DNA from: Borborobacter arsenicus
GTDB lineage: Bacteria > Pseudomonadota > Alphaproteobacteria > Rhizobiales > Rhizobiaceae
Direction: 5' to 3'
Assembly (NCBI RefSeq): GCF_003934165.1
Contig: NZ_ML133511.1
Span: 156,023-220,022 of the forward strand
Length of the DNA stretch: 64,000 bases
Shown here: positions 55,125 through 64,000 of the stretch, one piece after another
How the letters are laid out: every line of letters starts with the position of its first letter
How positions within the stretch are numbered: position 1 is the stretch's first letter
Notes under the pieces: generated by a model
The model's input: the letters and a program-made list of their open reading frames with translations, nothing else
Databases searched by the model: none
What the model was told of the DNA's origin: nothing
Program-made: the position numbers and the translations under genes

Positions 55125-55604
55125 TCAGTTGAGCTTCGACTTCACTTCCTGCAGCGAAGCCTTGAAGAAATCCGCGCTGCTCGCGGCACCCGCCTTTTCG
55201 GCAAGGAGCTTGCGCGCCGCCTCGACCGCGATATCGACGGCGGCCGAGCGAACTTCGTTGACCGCGTCTCGTTCGGCCTGGCCGATCTTCTGTTCGGCAA
55301 GGGCAGTGCGGCGCGTCACATAGTCCTCGGTCTTCTTGCGAGCCTCGGCAACCAGCATATCCGCCTCGCGCTTGGCCGCATCGACGATATCGGCCGCGTC
55401 CTTCTCGGCTTCCTTGCGCTTGCGCTGATATTCGGCCAGCAACTGCTGGGCCTCTTCACGCAGCTTGCGGGCATCTTCCAGTTCGGTACGGATGCGATCC
55501 GCCCGCGCATCGAGCGACTTGGAGATCGCCCCCGGAACCTTCATATAGAAGACGATAGCCAGGAAGATGATAAAGGCGACTGTCGCCCAGAATGTCGCGT
55601 CCAT
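55125..55604 (-). CDS. atpF: ATP synthase subunit b
   Basis: The 159-residue F0 stator subunit has an N-terminal membrane helix (ATVAFIIFLAIVFYMKVPGA). A long charged coiled coil follows (LEDARKLREEAQQLLAEYQR, then KEAEKDAADIVDAAKREAD) and reaches F1. It is the last gene of the atpI-B-E-F'-F operon, 8 bases after the b' gene, and ends at a strong terminator. As in other rhizobia the F1 genes are not next to it. Confidence 0.96.
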   Translation of the reverse strand: MDATFWATVAFIIFLAIVFYMKVPGAISKSLDARADRIRTELEDARKLREEAQQLLAEYQRKRKEAEKDAADIVDAAKREADMLVAEARKKTEDYVTRRTALAEQKIGQAERDAVNEVRSAAVDIAVEAARKLLAEKAGAASSADFFKASLQEVKSKLN

Positions 55605-55612
55605 GGCCGCTC

Positions 55613-56194
55613 CTACTGCCTCACCGCTTCCACGGCGGCTTTCACCGCTGCCTTGTCGACCTTGCCGCCGACCAGTTCCTGAACGATTGCCGCAGCCGTG
55701 TCGGTCGCGATCGTCCCGACTTCCTTCATGGCAGCCGAGGTGATCGTTGCAATCTGCGCCTCGGCGTCGGCAAGCTTCTGGTCGAGGCTGGCCTCGATTT
55801 TCTTGCGTTCGGCCTCGGCATCCGCCCTGGCGCCGTCACGCGCCTGCTGGCCGATGGCACTCGCCTTCTGCTTGGCCTCGGCCAGTTCCTGCTCATAGGC
55901 AGCAACCGCGGCATCCGCCTCGCTCTTCATCAGCGCAGCCTGGTCGAGGTCCTGTGCGATGCGATCGCGGCGAACCTCAAGGATGCCACCGACACGCGGC
56001 AGAACCACTTTTTTCAGGAACAGGTAGAACAGGCCGAATGTAATCGCCAGCCACAGAATCTGCGACGGGAATGTCGAGGCGTCGAATGGCGGAAACGCAC
56101 CTTCGGCACCGGCCTCGTGCTGAGTGCCGGTTTCGGTATGCACCTCGCCTTCGGCGGGAGCAGTTTCCTGCGCGTAACCCGGTGTCACAAACAT
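55613..56194 (-). CDS. ATP synthase subunit b'
   Basis: The 193-residue protein is the second, diverged b-type stator subunit found in alphaproteobacteria and cyanobacteria. The first 37 residues are acidic and polar, then one membrane helix (ILWLAITFGLFYLFLKKVVLP). An Ala/Glu/Lys-rich coiled coil follows, with AQIATITSAAMKEVGTIATD near the end. It sits between atpE and atpF, which fits a b/b' heterodimer. It is usually named atpF' or atpG. Confidence 0.94.
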   Translation of the reverse strand: MFVTPGYAQETAPAEGEVHTETGTQHEAGAEGAFPPFDASTFPSQILWLAITFGLFYLFLKKVVLPRVGGILEVRRDRIAQDLDQAALMKSEADAAVAAYEQELAEAKQKASAIGQQARDGARADAEAERKKIEASLDQKLADAEAQIATITSAAMKEVGTIATDTAAAIVQELVGGKVDKAAVKAAVEAVRQ

Positions 56195-56259
56195 CTCATT
56201 CCCCTGTCCACACGAACCGGCCGCACGGTGCGGCCGGCAGCATCACTCACGTCCAGTTC

Positions 56260-56484
56260 TTACGTGAAGAGGAGGAGCAGAGCGACGAGGAGCGAGAAGA
56301 TGCCGAGAGCTTCGGTCACGGCGAAGGCGAAGATCAGACGGCCGAACTGGCCATCGGCTGCCGACGGATTGCGCAGAGCGCCGGAAAGATAGTTACCGAA
56401 GATCGTGCCGAGGCCAATGCCCGCACCACCCATGCCGAGGCAGGCAATGCCCGCTCCGATCGCCTTTGCTGCATCTACTTCCAT
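56260..56484 (-). CDS. atpE: ATP synthase subunit c
   Basis: The 74-residue rotor-ring proteolipid forms a helical hairpin. The first helix contains [20 protein letters not shown], the loop is RNPSAADGQ, and the second helix carries the proton-binding carboxylate Glu58 ([14 protein letters not shown]). The ATG at 56484 has AAGGAG upstream; the frame could open at a TTG two codons earlier, which is unlikely. It lies between atpB and the b' gene. Confidence 0.97.
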   Translation of the reverse strand: MEVDAAKAIGAGIACLGMGGAGIGLGTIFGNYLSGALRNPSAADGQFGRLIFAFAVTEALGIFSLLVALLLLFT

Positions 56485-56554
56485 GTCCAACTCCTTGTGG
56501 ATCGAATTTCTGTTTGATTTCCGTTTTGACGGCAGAACCGCCGGCGACGTGTTC

Positions 56555-57304
56555 CTAGTGGCCCGGATGCAATGCGTCGTTGAGATACATGCAGGTCAGG
56601 ACCGCAAAGACATAAGCTTGAAGGGCGGCCACGAGAACTTCGAGCGCGGTGATGGCAACCGTCATGAACAGCGGCAGCGCAGCGCCGGCGATCCCTACGG
56701 CGCCATAGGCGCTAAGCGCGGTAACGAAGCCCGCGAAAACCTTGAGCGTGATGTGCCCCGCCAGCATGTTGGCGAAAAGACGAACCGACAGGCTGAGCGG
56801 CCGCGAAAGGAAGGAGATGACCTCGATCATCACCACCAGCGGCACGAGAATGACCGGCACGCCCTGCGGCACGAACAATTTCAGGAAACCCAGCCCATGC
56901 TTCATGAAGCCATAGACGATCACCGTTCCGATGACGAGCAGCGAAAGTGCGAAAGTCACAATGATGTGGCTGGTAACGGTGAAGAAATAAGGAAACAGGC
57001 CGATGAAGTTGGCGACGAATACGAACATGAACAGCGAGAACACGAATGGGAAGAACCGCATTCCCTGCGTGCCTGCCGCATCTCGAAGCATCGAGGCGAC
57101 GAATTCATAGCTCATTTCGGAGATCGACTGCAGGCGACCCGGGATCAGGCCGCGGCTGGACGTCGTCAGGAACAGGAAAGCGCCGGCAATGGCAACCGTC
57201 GCGACCATGAAGGCAGACGAATTGGTGAAGGACAGGTCGTAACCGCCGACCTCGATCGGAATCCATTTCGTGATATGAAATTGATGGATCGGATCGTTGG
57301 CCAA
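56555..57304 (-). CDS. atpB: ATP synthase subunit a
   Basis: The 249-residue F0 subunit carries the two proton half-channels. The essential arginine is in [16 protein letters not shown], and further hallmarks are [20 protein letters not shown] and [21 protein letters not shown]. The start is a TTG at 57304 supported by GGGGAGG just upstream, an uncommon but convincing initiation. It follows the AtpI-like gene by 40 bases. Confidence 0.95.
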   Translation of the reverse strand: MANDPIHQFHITKWIPIEVGGYDLSFTNSSAFMVATVAIAGAFLFLTTSSRGLIPGRLQSISEMSYEFVASMLRDAAGTQGMRFFPFVFSLFMFVFVANFIGLFPYFFTVTSHIIVTFALSLLVIGTVIVYGFMKHGLGFLKLFVPQGVPVILVPLVVMIEVISFLSRPLSLSVRLFANMLAGHITLKVFAGFVTALSAYGAVGIAGAALPLFMTVAITALEVLVAALQAYVFAVLTCMYLNDALHPGH

Positions 57305-57344
57305 TTCGGCCTCCCCTCAAGACAATCGCGCCCGCAGGCGCAGT

Positions 57345-57755
57345 TTACGTTTCATCCGGCCCCTTGGGACGCTTGTCTTGCGCCCTCGGACCCGCATCGG
57401 CAACGACCCCCACCGAGCGCAGGACGTTCAAAACGCCCGCACCGAACCCCAACAAAAAGAAGACGATCAATCCCCATGGCGATGTCCCCGCCCAGTGATC
57501 AATCATCCAGCCGAGCCCACCACCGACCGCTATTCCCGCGATGAATTCGCTGGAAAGCTTCAGCCCCTGACCGTATCCGGCCAGGTTGCCCGACTTTTCG
57601 CCCTCTTTTGCTGTTGGCCCACCGGGTCGTCTCGTCGCAAGCGATGCTTCGAGCCGGCGTCGGCGGTGCTCAAGGTCGTCGTCGCGGAGGTCAGGTTTGT
57701 CTTGATCCCCAGGCCCGGTTTTTCCGGTTTCGTCTGGCCTTTTCTTGTCGGCCAT
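57345..57755 (-). CDS. AtpI/AtpZ-type F0F1 assembly protein
   Basis: The 136-residue protein has a charged N-terminal half (RDDDLEHRRRRLEASLATRR). Two membrane helices follow (about residues 70-88 and 95-113, EFIAGIAVGGGLGWMIDHW and WGLIVFFLLGFGAGVLNVL). It heads the F0 operon in the normal place of AtpI, which helps assemble the c ring and may aid Mg supply. The ATG at 57755 has AGGGGG upstream; the 28-residue extension is rejected because it covers the promoter. Confidence 0.9.
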   Translation of the reverse strand: MADKKRPDETGKTGPGDQDKPDLRDDDLEHRRRRLEASLATRRPGGPTAKEGEKSGNLAGYGQGLKLSSEFIAGIAVGGGLGWMIDHWAGTSPWGLIVFFLLGFGAGVLNVLRSVGVVADAGPRAQDKRPKGPDET

Positions 57756-57810
57756 CGCAACCCCCTGCCCAGACAGAACGTGCCCGTCCATCCGCTTCAA
57801 AGTCGCGGGC

Positions 57811-57839
57811 AACATAGTTAGCGAGCCTATCCCAGTCAA
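57811..57839 (-). promoter_or_regulatory. Promoter of the atp F0 operon
   Basis: On the minus strand TTGACT (57834-57839), exactly 17 bases and TATGTT (57811-57816) lie 56 bases upstream of the AtpI-like ATG. This is the best housekeeping promoter match in the window and matches the expected operon start. Confidence 0.7.
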
Positions 57840-57974
57840 GCCACGGCGTAAGGAGACTTGGGACGATCTTTATCCTGCAAAATCATATAGTTATGAAAGT
57901 GCGACATCCTGCCCGCACGATAGTGGGCTCCGCTGGCGGCGAATCCTGCCGGAATCCGGGAGCCGCACAGCCGT

Positions 57975-59159
57975 CTAGCTCCAGCCGCCGCCATAGGTTC
58001 GATAGAAGATATGGAGCCCGATTCTCTTCATTTTTTCCATGGTGCGCGCCCAGCCCGGGCTGACATAGGCGGCATAGTAGTGGGTGGAGGAGCCGATCGA
58101 GGGGAGGAAGATCTTGCCGGCGGTGACGGCCATGGCGATCTCCTCGGCGATCTCGTAATGCTTGCGGCTGGTGATGCGATCCTTAATGCCGTCGCAGGCA
58201 AAGGAGAACTGGCAGCGGTTGCGCCAATGGTCGTTCTGATAGACGACGCCGCATATGGTGCTCGGATAGGCCGGGTTGCGGACCCGGTTGAGGATCACCT
58301 GGGCAACGGCCGCCTGCCCTTTCAGGCTCTCGCCGCGCGCCTCGAAATAGATGGCGGTCGCCAGGCACTTCTGTTCGCCCTTGGAAAACACGGCAGCCGG
58401 CAGCGGCTTGCGCATCCAGTCATGATCGCCCTCAGCCACGGGCGGAATGAAACGGCCGGCTCCCTCATCCTTCAACAGGCTGGCGAAGGGCGAAGCCTTG
58501 GCATAGTCCGGCTCAGGCGGGGCATAGGCGGTTGCCAGAATGTCGGCCGTGTCGTTGTTGACCAGGTCGGCCAGCATCGTCGGCACGCCCTGGGTGGCGG
58601 GCTTTTCGTTCTTCTTGAGATAGAAAGCCGTCGCGATCTCGATTTCCTTGCCCTTGATCGGCGATTTCGCAAAAGCCATCCTGACATCGCCGTCATGCGC
58701 GGGGCGCAGCAGCGAACTGGTGCGATCAAGCACCGACCCCGCATTGAACGCCTTGGGCGGCGCCACCGGCGCTACATTGACAATGCGGCCCTGTTTCTGG
58801 TCCCGCGTGACACGGTCCTCGTCCGGGATTTCGGAAATCGCGGCCTTCTTTGACTTGAAAGCCACGGCACCGATACCCGAAGCATCCACGCCCGAGCCGG
58901 AAATGGTGCCTGCAGGCATATTCGCTGCAGCAAAAGGCATCTCGGCGACATGAACGGAGCCGGCAACAGCACTATCGACGAATGAATTCCAGCGGGTGCC
59001 CGGCGCCTCGATGCCGGATACCAGGCTGCCCATGTCCTGATAGGCGGTCATGGTGGGAAAGCCGACCCACATGCACAGACCCAGGACGAAGGGAGGCAGG
59101 AACGAGCTTTTTTTCAGGCTGGCGACGCCCAGCCGGCTCGTCGGCAAATGTCGATGCAC
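57975..59159 (-). CDS. SleB-like cell wall hydrolase (Hydrolase_2 domain)
   Basis: The 394-residue protein has an N-terminal hydrophobic segment (LPPFVLGLCMWVGFPTM). About 220 residues of low-similarity linker follow, then a C-terminal Hydrolase_2/SleB catalytic domain (about 275-385): CLATAIYFEARGESLKGQAA, VILNRVRNPAYP, CDGIKDRIT and STHYYAAYVSPGW. Such enzymes cut peptidoglycan. The GTG at 59159 is supported by GGAGAG upstream. It stands alone between the atp operon and der. Confidence 0.9.
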   Translation of the reverse strand: MHRHLPTSRLGVASLKKSSFLPPFVLGLCMWVGFPTMTAYQDMGSLVSGIEAPGTRWNSFVDSAVAGSVHVAEMPFAAANMPAGTISGSGVDASGIGAVAFKSKKAAISEIPDEDRVTRDQKQGRIVNVAPVAPPKAFNAGSVLDRTSSLLRPAHDGDVRMAFAKSPIKGKEIEIATAFYLKKNEKPATQGVPTMLADLVNNDTADILATAYAPPEPDYAKASPFASLLKDEGAGRFIPPVAEGDHDWMRKPLPAAVFSKGEQKCLATAIYFEARGESLKGQAAVAQVILNRVRNPAYPSTICGVVYQNDHWRNRCQFSFACDGIKDRITSRKHYEIAEEIAMAVTAGKIFLPSIGSSTHYYAAYVSPGWARTMEKMKRIGLHIFYRTYGGGWS

Positions 59160-59352
59160 AGAGACTCTCCAGAACGCAACCAGGACACCACTGGAGGTCG
59201 AAAATGATGCATTAACCTTGATGGAGCGTTAACGGCGACGAGAAAATGGTAATCGACGACGCACCCAGATCGTCTGTGGATTCAATAAGTTAGGCATATT
59301 TTTTTGCGCTCGCCGACTATGCGGGCACAGCAATAATCTCGATCCAGGGGAG

Positions 59353-59376
59353 GCGGCTGCTTCAGCCGCGTTTTTT
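59353..59376 (+). terminator. Plus-strand terminator overlapping the der stop codon
   Basis: On the plus strand GCGGCTG (59353-59359) and CAGCCGC (59363-59369) form a 7-bp stem with loop CTT, then G and six T. The der stop codon lies inside it. der is on the minus strand, so the structure terminates transcription running antisense into der, not der itself. Confidence 0.7.
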
Positions 59377-60789
59377 CGCTCTTCCGGCAAACGGATTGTC
59401 GGAGGCGCGCAGCATCATGCGGATCGGTACGCCCGGCATGTCGAAGGTTTCGCGCAGGCCGTTGACCAGATAGCGCACATAGGATTGCGGCATCGCGTCC
59501 GGCCGCGAGCACGACAGTACGAAGCCCGGCGGGCGGGTCTTGGCCTGGGTGATGTATCTTATCTTCAAGCGCCGCCCGGCCACCGCCGGCGGCGGGTTCT
59601 GCGCGAGAACGGTTTCCAGCCAGCGGTTAAGCCGTCCGGTCGAAACGCGGCCGTTCCACACACGATGCGTTTTGACCACCGCTTCCATCAGCTTGTCGAG
59701 GCCGCGTCCAGTCTCCGCCGACACCGGCACCGCCTGAAGCCCGCGCACCTGCGGCAAAAGCCGCGTGGTCTTCTCGCGCAACTCGGCCAGAACCTCCTGC
59801 GGATTGTCGATCAGGTCCCATTTGTTGAAGGCCAGCACCAGCGCGCGGCCTTCGCGGATGATGAGGTCTGCGATCTGCAGATCCTGCTTCTCGAAGGGAA
59901 TGGTCGCATCAAAAACAACGATAACCACCTCGGCAAAGCGTATGGCGCGCAAGCCGTCGGCAACCGAAAGCTTCTCCAGCTTTTCCTGTACCTTGGCCTT
60001 GCGGCGCATGCCGGCCGTGTCGAACAGCTTCATATGGCGGCCACGCCACTGCCAATCGACGGAAATCGAATCGCGGGTGATACCGGCTTCGGGGCCTGTC
60101 AGCAGCCGCTCCTCGTCGATCAGGGCATTGATGAGGGTCGACTTGCCGGCATTGGGCCGGCCGACCACGGCAATGCGCATCGGCTTGGTTTCGTCATATT
60201 CCGGCTCGGCGTCAGGATCGGCAATATCCTCGCCCACCAGCACTTCCAGCTGGTCATCCTCGACCTCGGCATCATCCTTGCCCAAGGCGCGCGCTTCGCC
60301 GAGGGCCTCGACCACCGCGTCGCGCAAGTCTGGCATGCCTAGACCATGCTCGGCCGAGATCGGGATCGGCTCGCCCAGGCCGACCTCCCAAGCCTCCAGC
60401 ATTCCACCCTGGGCGCCGCGCGATTCCGCCTTGTTGGCGACCAGAACGACGGGCTTGCCCGAGCGGCGGACAACATCGGCAAAAGCCTTGTCGTCCGGCA
60501 TCAGGCCCGATTTCGAATCGACCATGAAGAAGATGAGATCGGCTTCGCGGATGGCGATTTCGGTCTGGGCGCGCATTCGGCCCTGCAAGGTCGCTGCGGC
60601 GGCCGTCTCGAAACCTGCCGTGTCGATCACGTCGAAATGGAGATCGTAGAGCTTGGCTGCATGAACCCGGCGGTCGCGGGTTACGCCGGGCGTATCGTCC
60701 ACCAGTGCGAGCTTCTTTCCGACCAGCCGGTTGAAAAGCGTCGATTTACCGACATTGGGTCGGCCGATGATGGCTACTTTGAAGCCCAT
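59362..60789 (-). CDS. der: GTPase Der (EngA), double GTPase
   Basis: The 475-residue ribosome-assembly GTPase has two G domains. The first P-loop is at residues 7-14 (GRPNVGKS) with [11 protein letters not shown] and DTAG; the second starts around residue 211 (GRPNAGKS) with [10 protein letters not shown] and NKWDLI. A C-terminal KH-like domain follows ([20 protein letters not shown]). It acts in 50S maturation. It follows the YfgM-like gene by 9 bases, a pairing also common elsewhere (yfgM-bamB-der in E. coli, here without bamB). Confidence 0.97.
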   Translation of the reverse strand: MGFKVAIIGRPNVGKSTLFNRLVGKKLALVDDTPGVTRDRRVHAAKLYDLHFDVIDTAGFETAAAATLQGRMRAQTEIAIREADLIFFMVDSKSGLMPDDKAFADVVRRSGKPVVLVANKAESRGAQGGMLEAWEVGLGEPIPISAEHGLGMPDLRDAVVEALGEARALGKDDAEVEDDQLEVLVGEDIADPDAEPEYDETKPMRIAVVGRPNAGKSTLINALIDEERLLTGPEAGITRDSISVDWQWRGRHMKLFDTAGMRRKAKVQEKLEKLSVADGLRAIRFAEVVIVVFDATIPFEKQDLQIADLIIREGRALVLAFNKWDLIDNPQEVLAELREKTTRLLPQVRGLQAVPVSAETGRGLDKLMEAVVKTHRVWNGRVSTGRLNRWLETVLAQNPPPAVAGRRLKIRYITQAKTRPPGFVLSCSRPDAMPQSYVRYLVNGLRETFDMPGVPIRMMLRASDNPFAGRAKKRG

Positions 60790-60798
60790 CTGATCGCA

Positions 60799-61464
60799 TC
60801 ACGACGCATTGCCCGAACTGCGAATCAGCTCGGACATGAGTGTGGCGCGCTGGCGTGCATTGCGCGGTGCGCCGTCGTCGGAGGAAATCTGCTCGAAGAG
60901 CTTGAGCGCGTCGGCGGATTTGCCTTCCTTCCAGGCTGCAAGCCCAAGCGCCTCGCGGGCGGCGTGGCGCAGCGTGGCTGTGTCGGCAGTCAGTTCTTCG
61001 ACACGAGCCGAAACATCCGCGTAAGAGCCATGATCGACCAGCAGCAAGGCTGCCCGCAACCGGGCTATGTCACGAATGGAAGCCGGGATCGAGCCATCGG
61101 CGGCAACGGCGTCGAATTCTTTCACCGCGCCGTCGAAGTCGCCCTTTTCGGCAAGTACGGTTGCCGCGCGCATCCGCGCCAGCAGCGGATATGCGCCATA
61201 GCCGTCGGTTTCAAGCGTCTCGAGTGCGGCCAGCGCCTCGTCGTTCTTGCCGTCATTGGCAAGCGTCAGCGCCTGGGAAAAGGCATCGCCCGAACGGTTG
61301 GCACGGCTTTCTACCCAGTATTCATAGGCAACGAATGCGGCGGTCGCGAGAACGATGAACACGGCAAGCGCAATCGCCAGCGGGCCGAATCGGTCCCACA
61401 GCGCCTTTGCCTGCTCCTTGCGGAGTTCATCATTGACTTCGCGGAAAAAACTGTCGTCCGACAT
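60799..61464 (-). CDS. YfgM-like TPR membrane protein
   Basis: The 221-residue protein has a short cytosolic N-terminus (SFFREVNDELRKEQAKALWDR), one membrane helix (LAIALAVFIVLATAAFVAYEY) and a periplasmic TPR-like helical domain (ANDGKNDEALAALETLETDG, then AREALGLAAWKEGKSADALK). This is the YfgM/TPR_21 architecture linked to SecYEG and periplasmic chaperones in E. coli. It is directly upstream of der. Divergent from the deacetylase-like gene. Confidence 0.88.
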   Translation of the reverse strand: MSDDSFFREVNDELRKEQAKALWDRFGPLAIALAVFIVLATAAFVAYEYWVESRANRSGDAFSQALTLANDGKNDEALAALETLETDGYGAYPLLARMRAATVLAEKGDFDGAVKEFDAVAADGSIPASIRDIARLRAALLLVDHGSYADVSARVEELTADTATLRHAAREALGLAAWKEGKSADALKLFEQISSDDGAPRNARQRATLMSELIRSSGNAS

Positions 61465-61671
61465 CCATCCAATACCAATTCTTGGCCCACACGGGCTTCG
61501 TTAGCCAGCCTTTTAGCGGAAATTCGCCGGCATGGAAGGGGCAGCGCAGCAAATTCGCCGCCACGCATCGTGGAGCCCGTCAAATCGTGGCGGCCTGTTC
61601 ACCCTGCCCGCATCTGCGCCACATTTGCAACCTATCGGTTCGGCCCCCTCCCCGTTCATGAAAATCCCGAC

Positions 61672-62679
61672 ATGTCCTGCCTTCCGCGTATCCTCCTGTC
61701 CTGTTGCGTCTCTGCTTCCCTGATCCTTCCCGCTGCGGCTGAACCACCGCTGCAGGCGCCCGCAGCGGACAAGCCGCAATATGTGATCATTTCCTTCGAT
61801 GGTGCGCATGATCTGGCGCAATGGCAGCGCAGCCGCAATCTTGCCGCACGCACCGGCGCGCGCTTCACCTATTTCCTGTCATGCGTCTTTCTTCTGTCGC
61901 GTGAGACGCGCGGGCACTATCACGCGCCGGGCAAATCTGCCGGCAGGTCCAATGTCGGCTTTGCACAGTCCAGGGGCGAAGTGCAGGCGCGGCTGGATCA
62001 GATATGGCTGGCGCGCGCCGAAGGCCATGACATCGCCAGCCATGGTTGCGGCCATTTCGACGGCAAGGGCTGGAGCAAGGCCGACTGGCTGAACGAGTTC
62101 GGCCAGTTTTCCGCGATCCTGCGCGATGCCTATTCGATCAACGGTCTTTCGGACGAACCCGAGGACTGGAAGCATTTTGCCGAAACAGGGATTGCCGGTT
62201 TTCGTGCACCCTATCTTTCCACCGGCAAGAACCTATATGCGGCGCTAAAGGAAGCGGGATTCTCCTATGATGCAAGCGGCGTTTCGCGCGGGCCCGCCGA
62301 GCCCGAGACGATAAACGGCATCACCCGCTTTGCCCTGCCGCAAATCCCGGAAGGCCCGAATGGCAGGCGCGTCATTGCGATGGATTACAACCTTTTTGTC
62401 CGCCACACGAAGGGCGAAGAACAGGAAGACAGGCAGGCGAAGTTCGAAAACCGCAGCTATGACGCCTTCCGCTCGGCCTTCGAGGCGGAATATCGCGGCA
62501 GGCGCACGCCGCTAGAGATGGGTTTCCACTTCACGCTGATGAATGGCGGCGCCTATTGGCGGGCGCTGGAGCGTTTTGCCGGCGAAGTCTGCGTGAAAGC
62601 CGACGTCAAATGCGTCAGCTATGGCGACTATCTTGCCGACCATCCCGATACCGCCGGCACCGGGAAGGTTGGGGGCTGA
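61672..62679 (+). CDS. Secreted polysaccharide deacetylase-like protein
   Basis: The 335-residue protein has a signal peptide (LLSCCVSASLILPAAAEPP). Deacetylase-fold signs are an early acidic motif YVIISFDGAHDLAQW, the histidine pair HDIASHGCGHFDG, and GFRAPYLSTGKN. The first motif is not the usual TFDDG, so metal binding may differ and activity is uncertain. The ATG at 61672 gives the leader; a much longer frame running antisense through der is an artefact. A 9-bp inverted repeat at 61557-61594 lies in the divergent spacer. It converges on the SbmA-like gene. Confidence 0.82.
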   Translation: MSCLPRILLSCCVSASLILPAAAEPPLQAPAADKPQYVIISFDGAHDLAQWQRSRNLAARTGARFTYFLSCVFLLSRETRGHYHAPGKSAGRSNVGFAQSRGEVQARLDQIWLARAEGHDIASHGCGHFDGKGWSKADWLNEFGQFSAILRDAYSINGLSDEPEDWKHFAETGIAGFRAPYLSTGKNLYAALKEAGFSYDASGVSRGPAEPETINGITRFALPQIPEGPNGRRVIAMDYNLFVRHTKGEEQEDRQAKFENRSYDAFRSAFEAEYRGRRTPLEMGFHFTLMNGGAYWRALERFAGEVCVKADVKCVSYGDYLADHPDTAGTGKVGG

Positions 62680-62697
62680 CGACAGCTGGTGTTTTGG

Positions 62698-62740
62698 GCA
62701 TGATCTTGTCTGAAAAGTCTGCAACTTTTCGAGACCATGC
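62698..62740. repeat. RIME-like palindrome between convergent genes
   Basis: GCATGATC at the left and its near-complement GACCATGC at the right enclose GAAAAGT and ACTTTTC around a short loop. The last base is part of the SbmA-like stop codon. It is related in layout to the central palindrome at 48379-48432. Confidence 0.7.
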
Positions 62741-64000
62741 TAATAGTGGTCGGTCGCCACGTCCTCGCCCTTGATGAAGCGCTCGTCGATCGCCGGCAAT
62801 TCGCTGCCATGGATGGTCGCCTCGAAGGCGCGCAGGCGCTTGTAGACCGAGAGCAATTCCACGATCGTCGACCATGAATTGACCAGATACTGGAATGACG
62901 CCGTCACCTGCGAAAAGGCGAAGGCGATCTGGTTCATCAGGCCGAGCGTGATCTTTCCTGCCACGATCGACGGCCCCATGATGAAGAAAGAGAAGATGCC
63001 GTTGGCCTGGCCGTAGGTGTAGCGCACGATGTTGAAATAGACGTAGTGGAAATACATGCGGAAATAGTTCTTCCGCACGTTGGAAAACAATTCCCGCAGC
63101 GTCGGCGGCTGAGCGCGGTCGGCATGATCTTCGCCGAACACGAGTTCCTTGCGATAGGCCGCCTCGACGCGCTGGTTGCGGAATTGCAGGCCCGGCAGCT
63201 TGAAGCCGGCTAGCGCGATGCTGAGCGTTCCGAAGATCGACCAGAAGATCGCGGCGACCACCAGCGCATTGGGCACATGGCCGAAGACCGGCAGTTCGGT
63301 GATGTTTGCCGAAAGGCGCAGCAGCACCGGCAGGAAGGCGATCAAAGTCATGATGGAATCGATGAAATTGACCCCGAGGCCTTCCATGATGGTGGAAAAC
63401 CGCATCGTGTCTTCCTGCACGCGCTGGGAAGCACCTTCGATGTGGCGCAGCTTCGGCCAATGGTCGACATAATAGTCGTTCATCGCCATGCGCCAGCGGA
63501 AGATGTAGTGGCTGACGAAGAAGGCGGTGAGCACGCTGACGCCCATGCCGACAAAGGCAAGGCCGGCAAAAGTGGCAAAGCCGGTATAATATTGCTCAAG
63601 CGTGATCGGCGCAGTCCTGGCCATGGCGCCCTGCACCATATCCCAGAAGGGACCGTACCAATTGTTGATGGCGACATTCACCTGGACCTGGAAATAGGTC
63701 ACGAAGAGGACGAGCGCGGAGCCCAGGATCGACCATACCTGCCAGCGATTGGGTGCGTAGAACGACCAGAACGCATAGAAAATCGCCACCGCCGCGGCGT
63801 AATAGACATAAAACCACAGGAAAGGCTTCGACCAGAATACCGAAATGCCGATGATCGGCGGCGTGTCGGCCGCTGCCGGCGCGAGGCCGAAAAAGGCGCC
63901 GGCCTGTTCTCCCCCCAGATACCAGACCGCCATGGCAAAGGCCGCCCAGGCCACAACGGAAGTGAAAAACAGTCTCGGCTGGGGGAAGAAGGATACGAAC
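62740..64000 (-). CDS. SbmA/BacA-like peptide transporter, start beyond the window
   Basis: The frame is open to the right edge and the first visible residues read [21 protein letters not shown], the typical N-terminus of SbmA/BacA proteins minus the initiator, so almost the whole protein (about 420 residues) is present. It has the SbmA-type membrane helices, [34 protein letters not shown] and [20 protein letters not shown], and no ATPase domain. BacA of rhizobia imports peptides and affects lipid A and symbiosis; that role is inferred only. It converges with the deacetylase-like gene. Confidence 0.92.
   Translation of the reverse strand, partial: FVSFFPQPRLFFTSVVAWAAFAMAVWYLGGEQAGAFFGLAPAAADTPPIIGISVFWSKPFLWFYVYYAAAVAIFYAFWSFYAPNRWQVWSILGSALVLFVTYFQVQVNVAINNWYGPFWDMVQGAMARTAPITLEQYYTGFATFAGLAFVGMGVSVLTAFFVSHYIFRWRMAMNDYYVDHWPKLRHIEGASQRVQEDTMRFSTIMEGLGVNFIDSIMTLIAFLPVLLRLSANITELPVFGHVPNALVVAAIFWSIFGTLSIALAGFKLPGLQFRNQRVEAAYRKELVFGEDHADRAQPPTLRELFSNVRKNYFRMYFHYVYFNIVRYTYGQANGIFSFFIMGPSIVAGKITLGLMNQIAFAFSQVTASFQYLVNSWSTIVELLSVYKRLRAFEATIHGSELPAIDERFIKGEDVATDHY

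Noticed and set aside
59208-59233. TTAA pair upstream of the SleB-like gene as a CtrA site
   Set aside because: The two TTAA words are 13 bases apart, not the 6-7 required for CtrA.
60346-62679. 777-residue frame that would fuse an antisense der/YfgM region to the deacetylase-like protein
   Set aside because: The first 442 residues are antisense to der and the YfgM-like gene. The deacetylase has its own ATG and signal peptide at 61672.

Overview
The window looks like an ordinary chromosomal segment of a high-GC alphaproteobacterium of the Hyphomicrobiales (Rhizobiales), most likely a Mesorhizobium/Aminobacter/Phyllobacteriaceae relative. This is inferred from gene content and order: an aa3 oxidase locus with ctaB, a CoxF-like gene, ctaG and ctaE; a split ATP synthase F0 operon with separate b and b' subunits; a BA14K-family protein; an IalB-family protein; pdxH beside an RT0821-type lipoprotein; and an SbmA/BacA-type transporter. 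No rRNA, tRNA, phage, transposase or CRISPR array was recognised. About 65 genes are called, most of them housekeeping.

Layout. 1-4441: the end of an unknown gene, a Prx5 peroxiredoxin, then a minus-strand run DUF983-SURF1-ispH-thrB-rnhA joined by 1-4 nt overlaps. 4545-10297: the cytochrome c oxidase locus on the minus strand (coxB-coxA, a hairpin block, then ctaB-coxF-ctaG-ctaE and a strong terminator). The 52-aa CoxF-like gene (6127-6285) starts at GTG inside the ctaB stop and is easily missed. 10298-20734: ialB, tldD, an RNA methyltransferase, tlyA, dxs, a pirin, DUF2277, xseB, an HDAC-like deacetylase and ribB with a degenerate RibA-like tail. 20735-28344: aroC, DUF1344, an orphan LuxR-type regulator, a phosphatase, fabI, a CbpA-like DnaJ, a lipoprotein, pdxH and BA14K. 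28345-36196: a crotonase/acyl-CoA dehydrogenase pair with a MerR-type palindrome upstream, a GH25 lysozyme, arsC, purD and ubiA. 36546-45617: an FAD oxidase, a Sua5-type enzyme, glyS-glyQ, a TPR/LysM protein and a polyprenyl diphosphate synthase. 45729-48331: a divergent pair of membrane proteins that looks like an insertion. 48598-54994: DUF2007, TrmN6-like, an S49 peptidase, ispE, moaB, a short GT2, a PA0069-type radical SAM protein and rnhB. 55071-57839: the atpI-B-E-F'-F operon with a good promoter and terminator. 57975-64000: a SleB-like hydrolase, der and a YfgM-like protein, a deacetylase-like secreted protein, and an SbmA/BacA-like transporter cut by the right edge.

Pathways. IspH, Dxs and IspE of the MEP isoprenoid pathway are spread over the window and feed the polyprenyl diphosphate synthase and UbiA, so the ubiquinone precursor route sits on the same segment as the terminal oxidase and the ATP synthase.

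No clear new biological system was found. The most unusual signals lie between genes. Several families of palindromic repeats sit mainly at gene 3' ends. One of them has a diverged copy whose stem carries four compensated base-pair changes. Three exact 16-bp tandem repeats end inside the aroC stop codon. A terminator-shaped hairpin faces antisense into the end of der.
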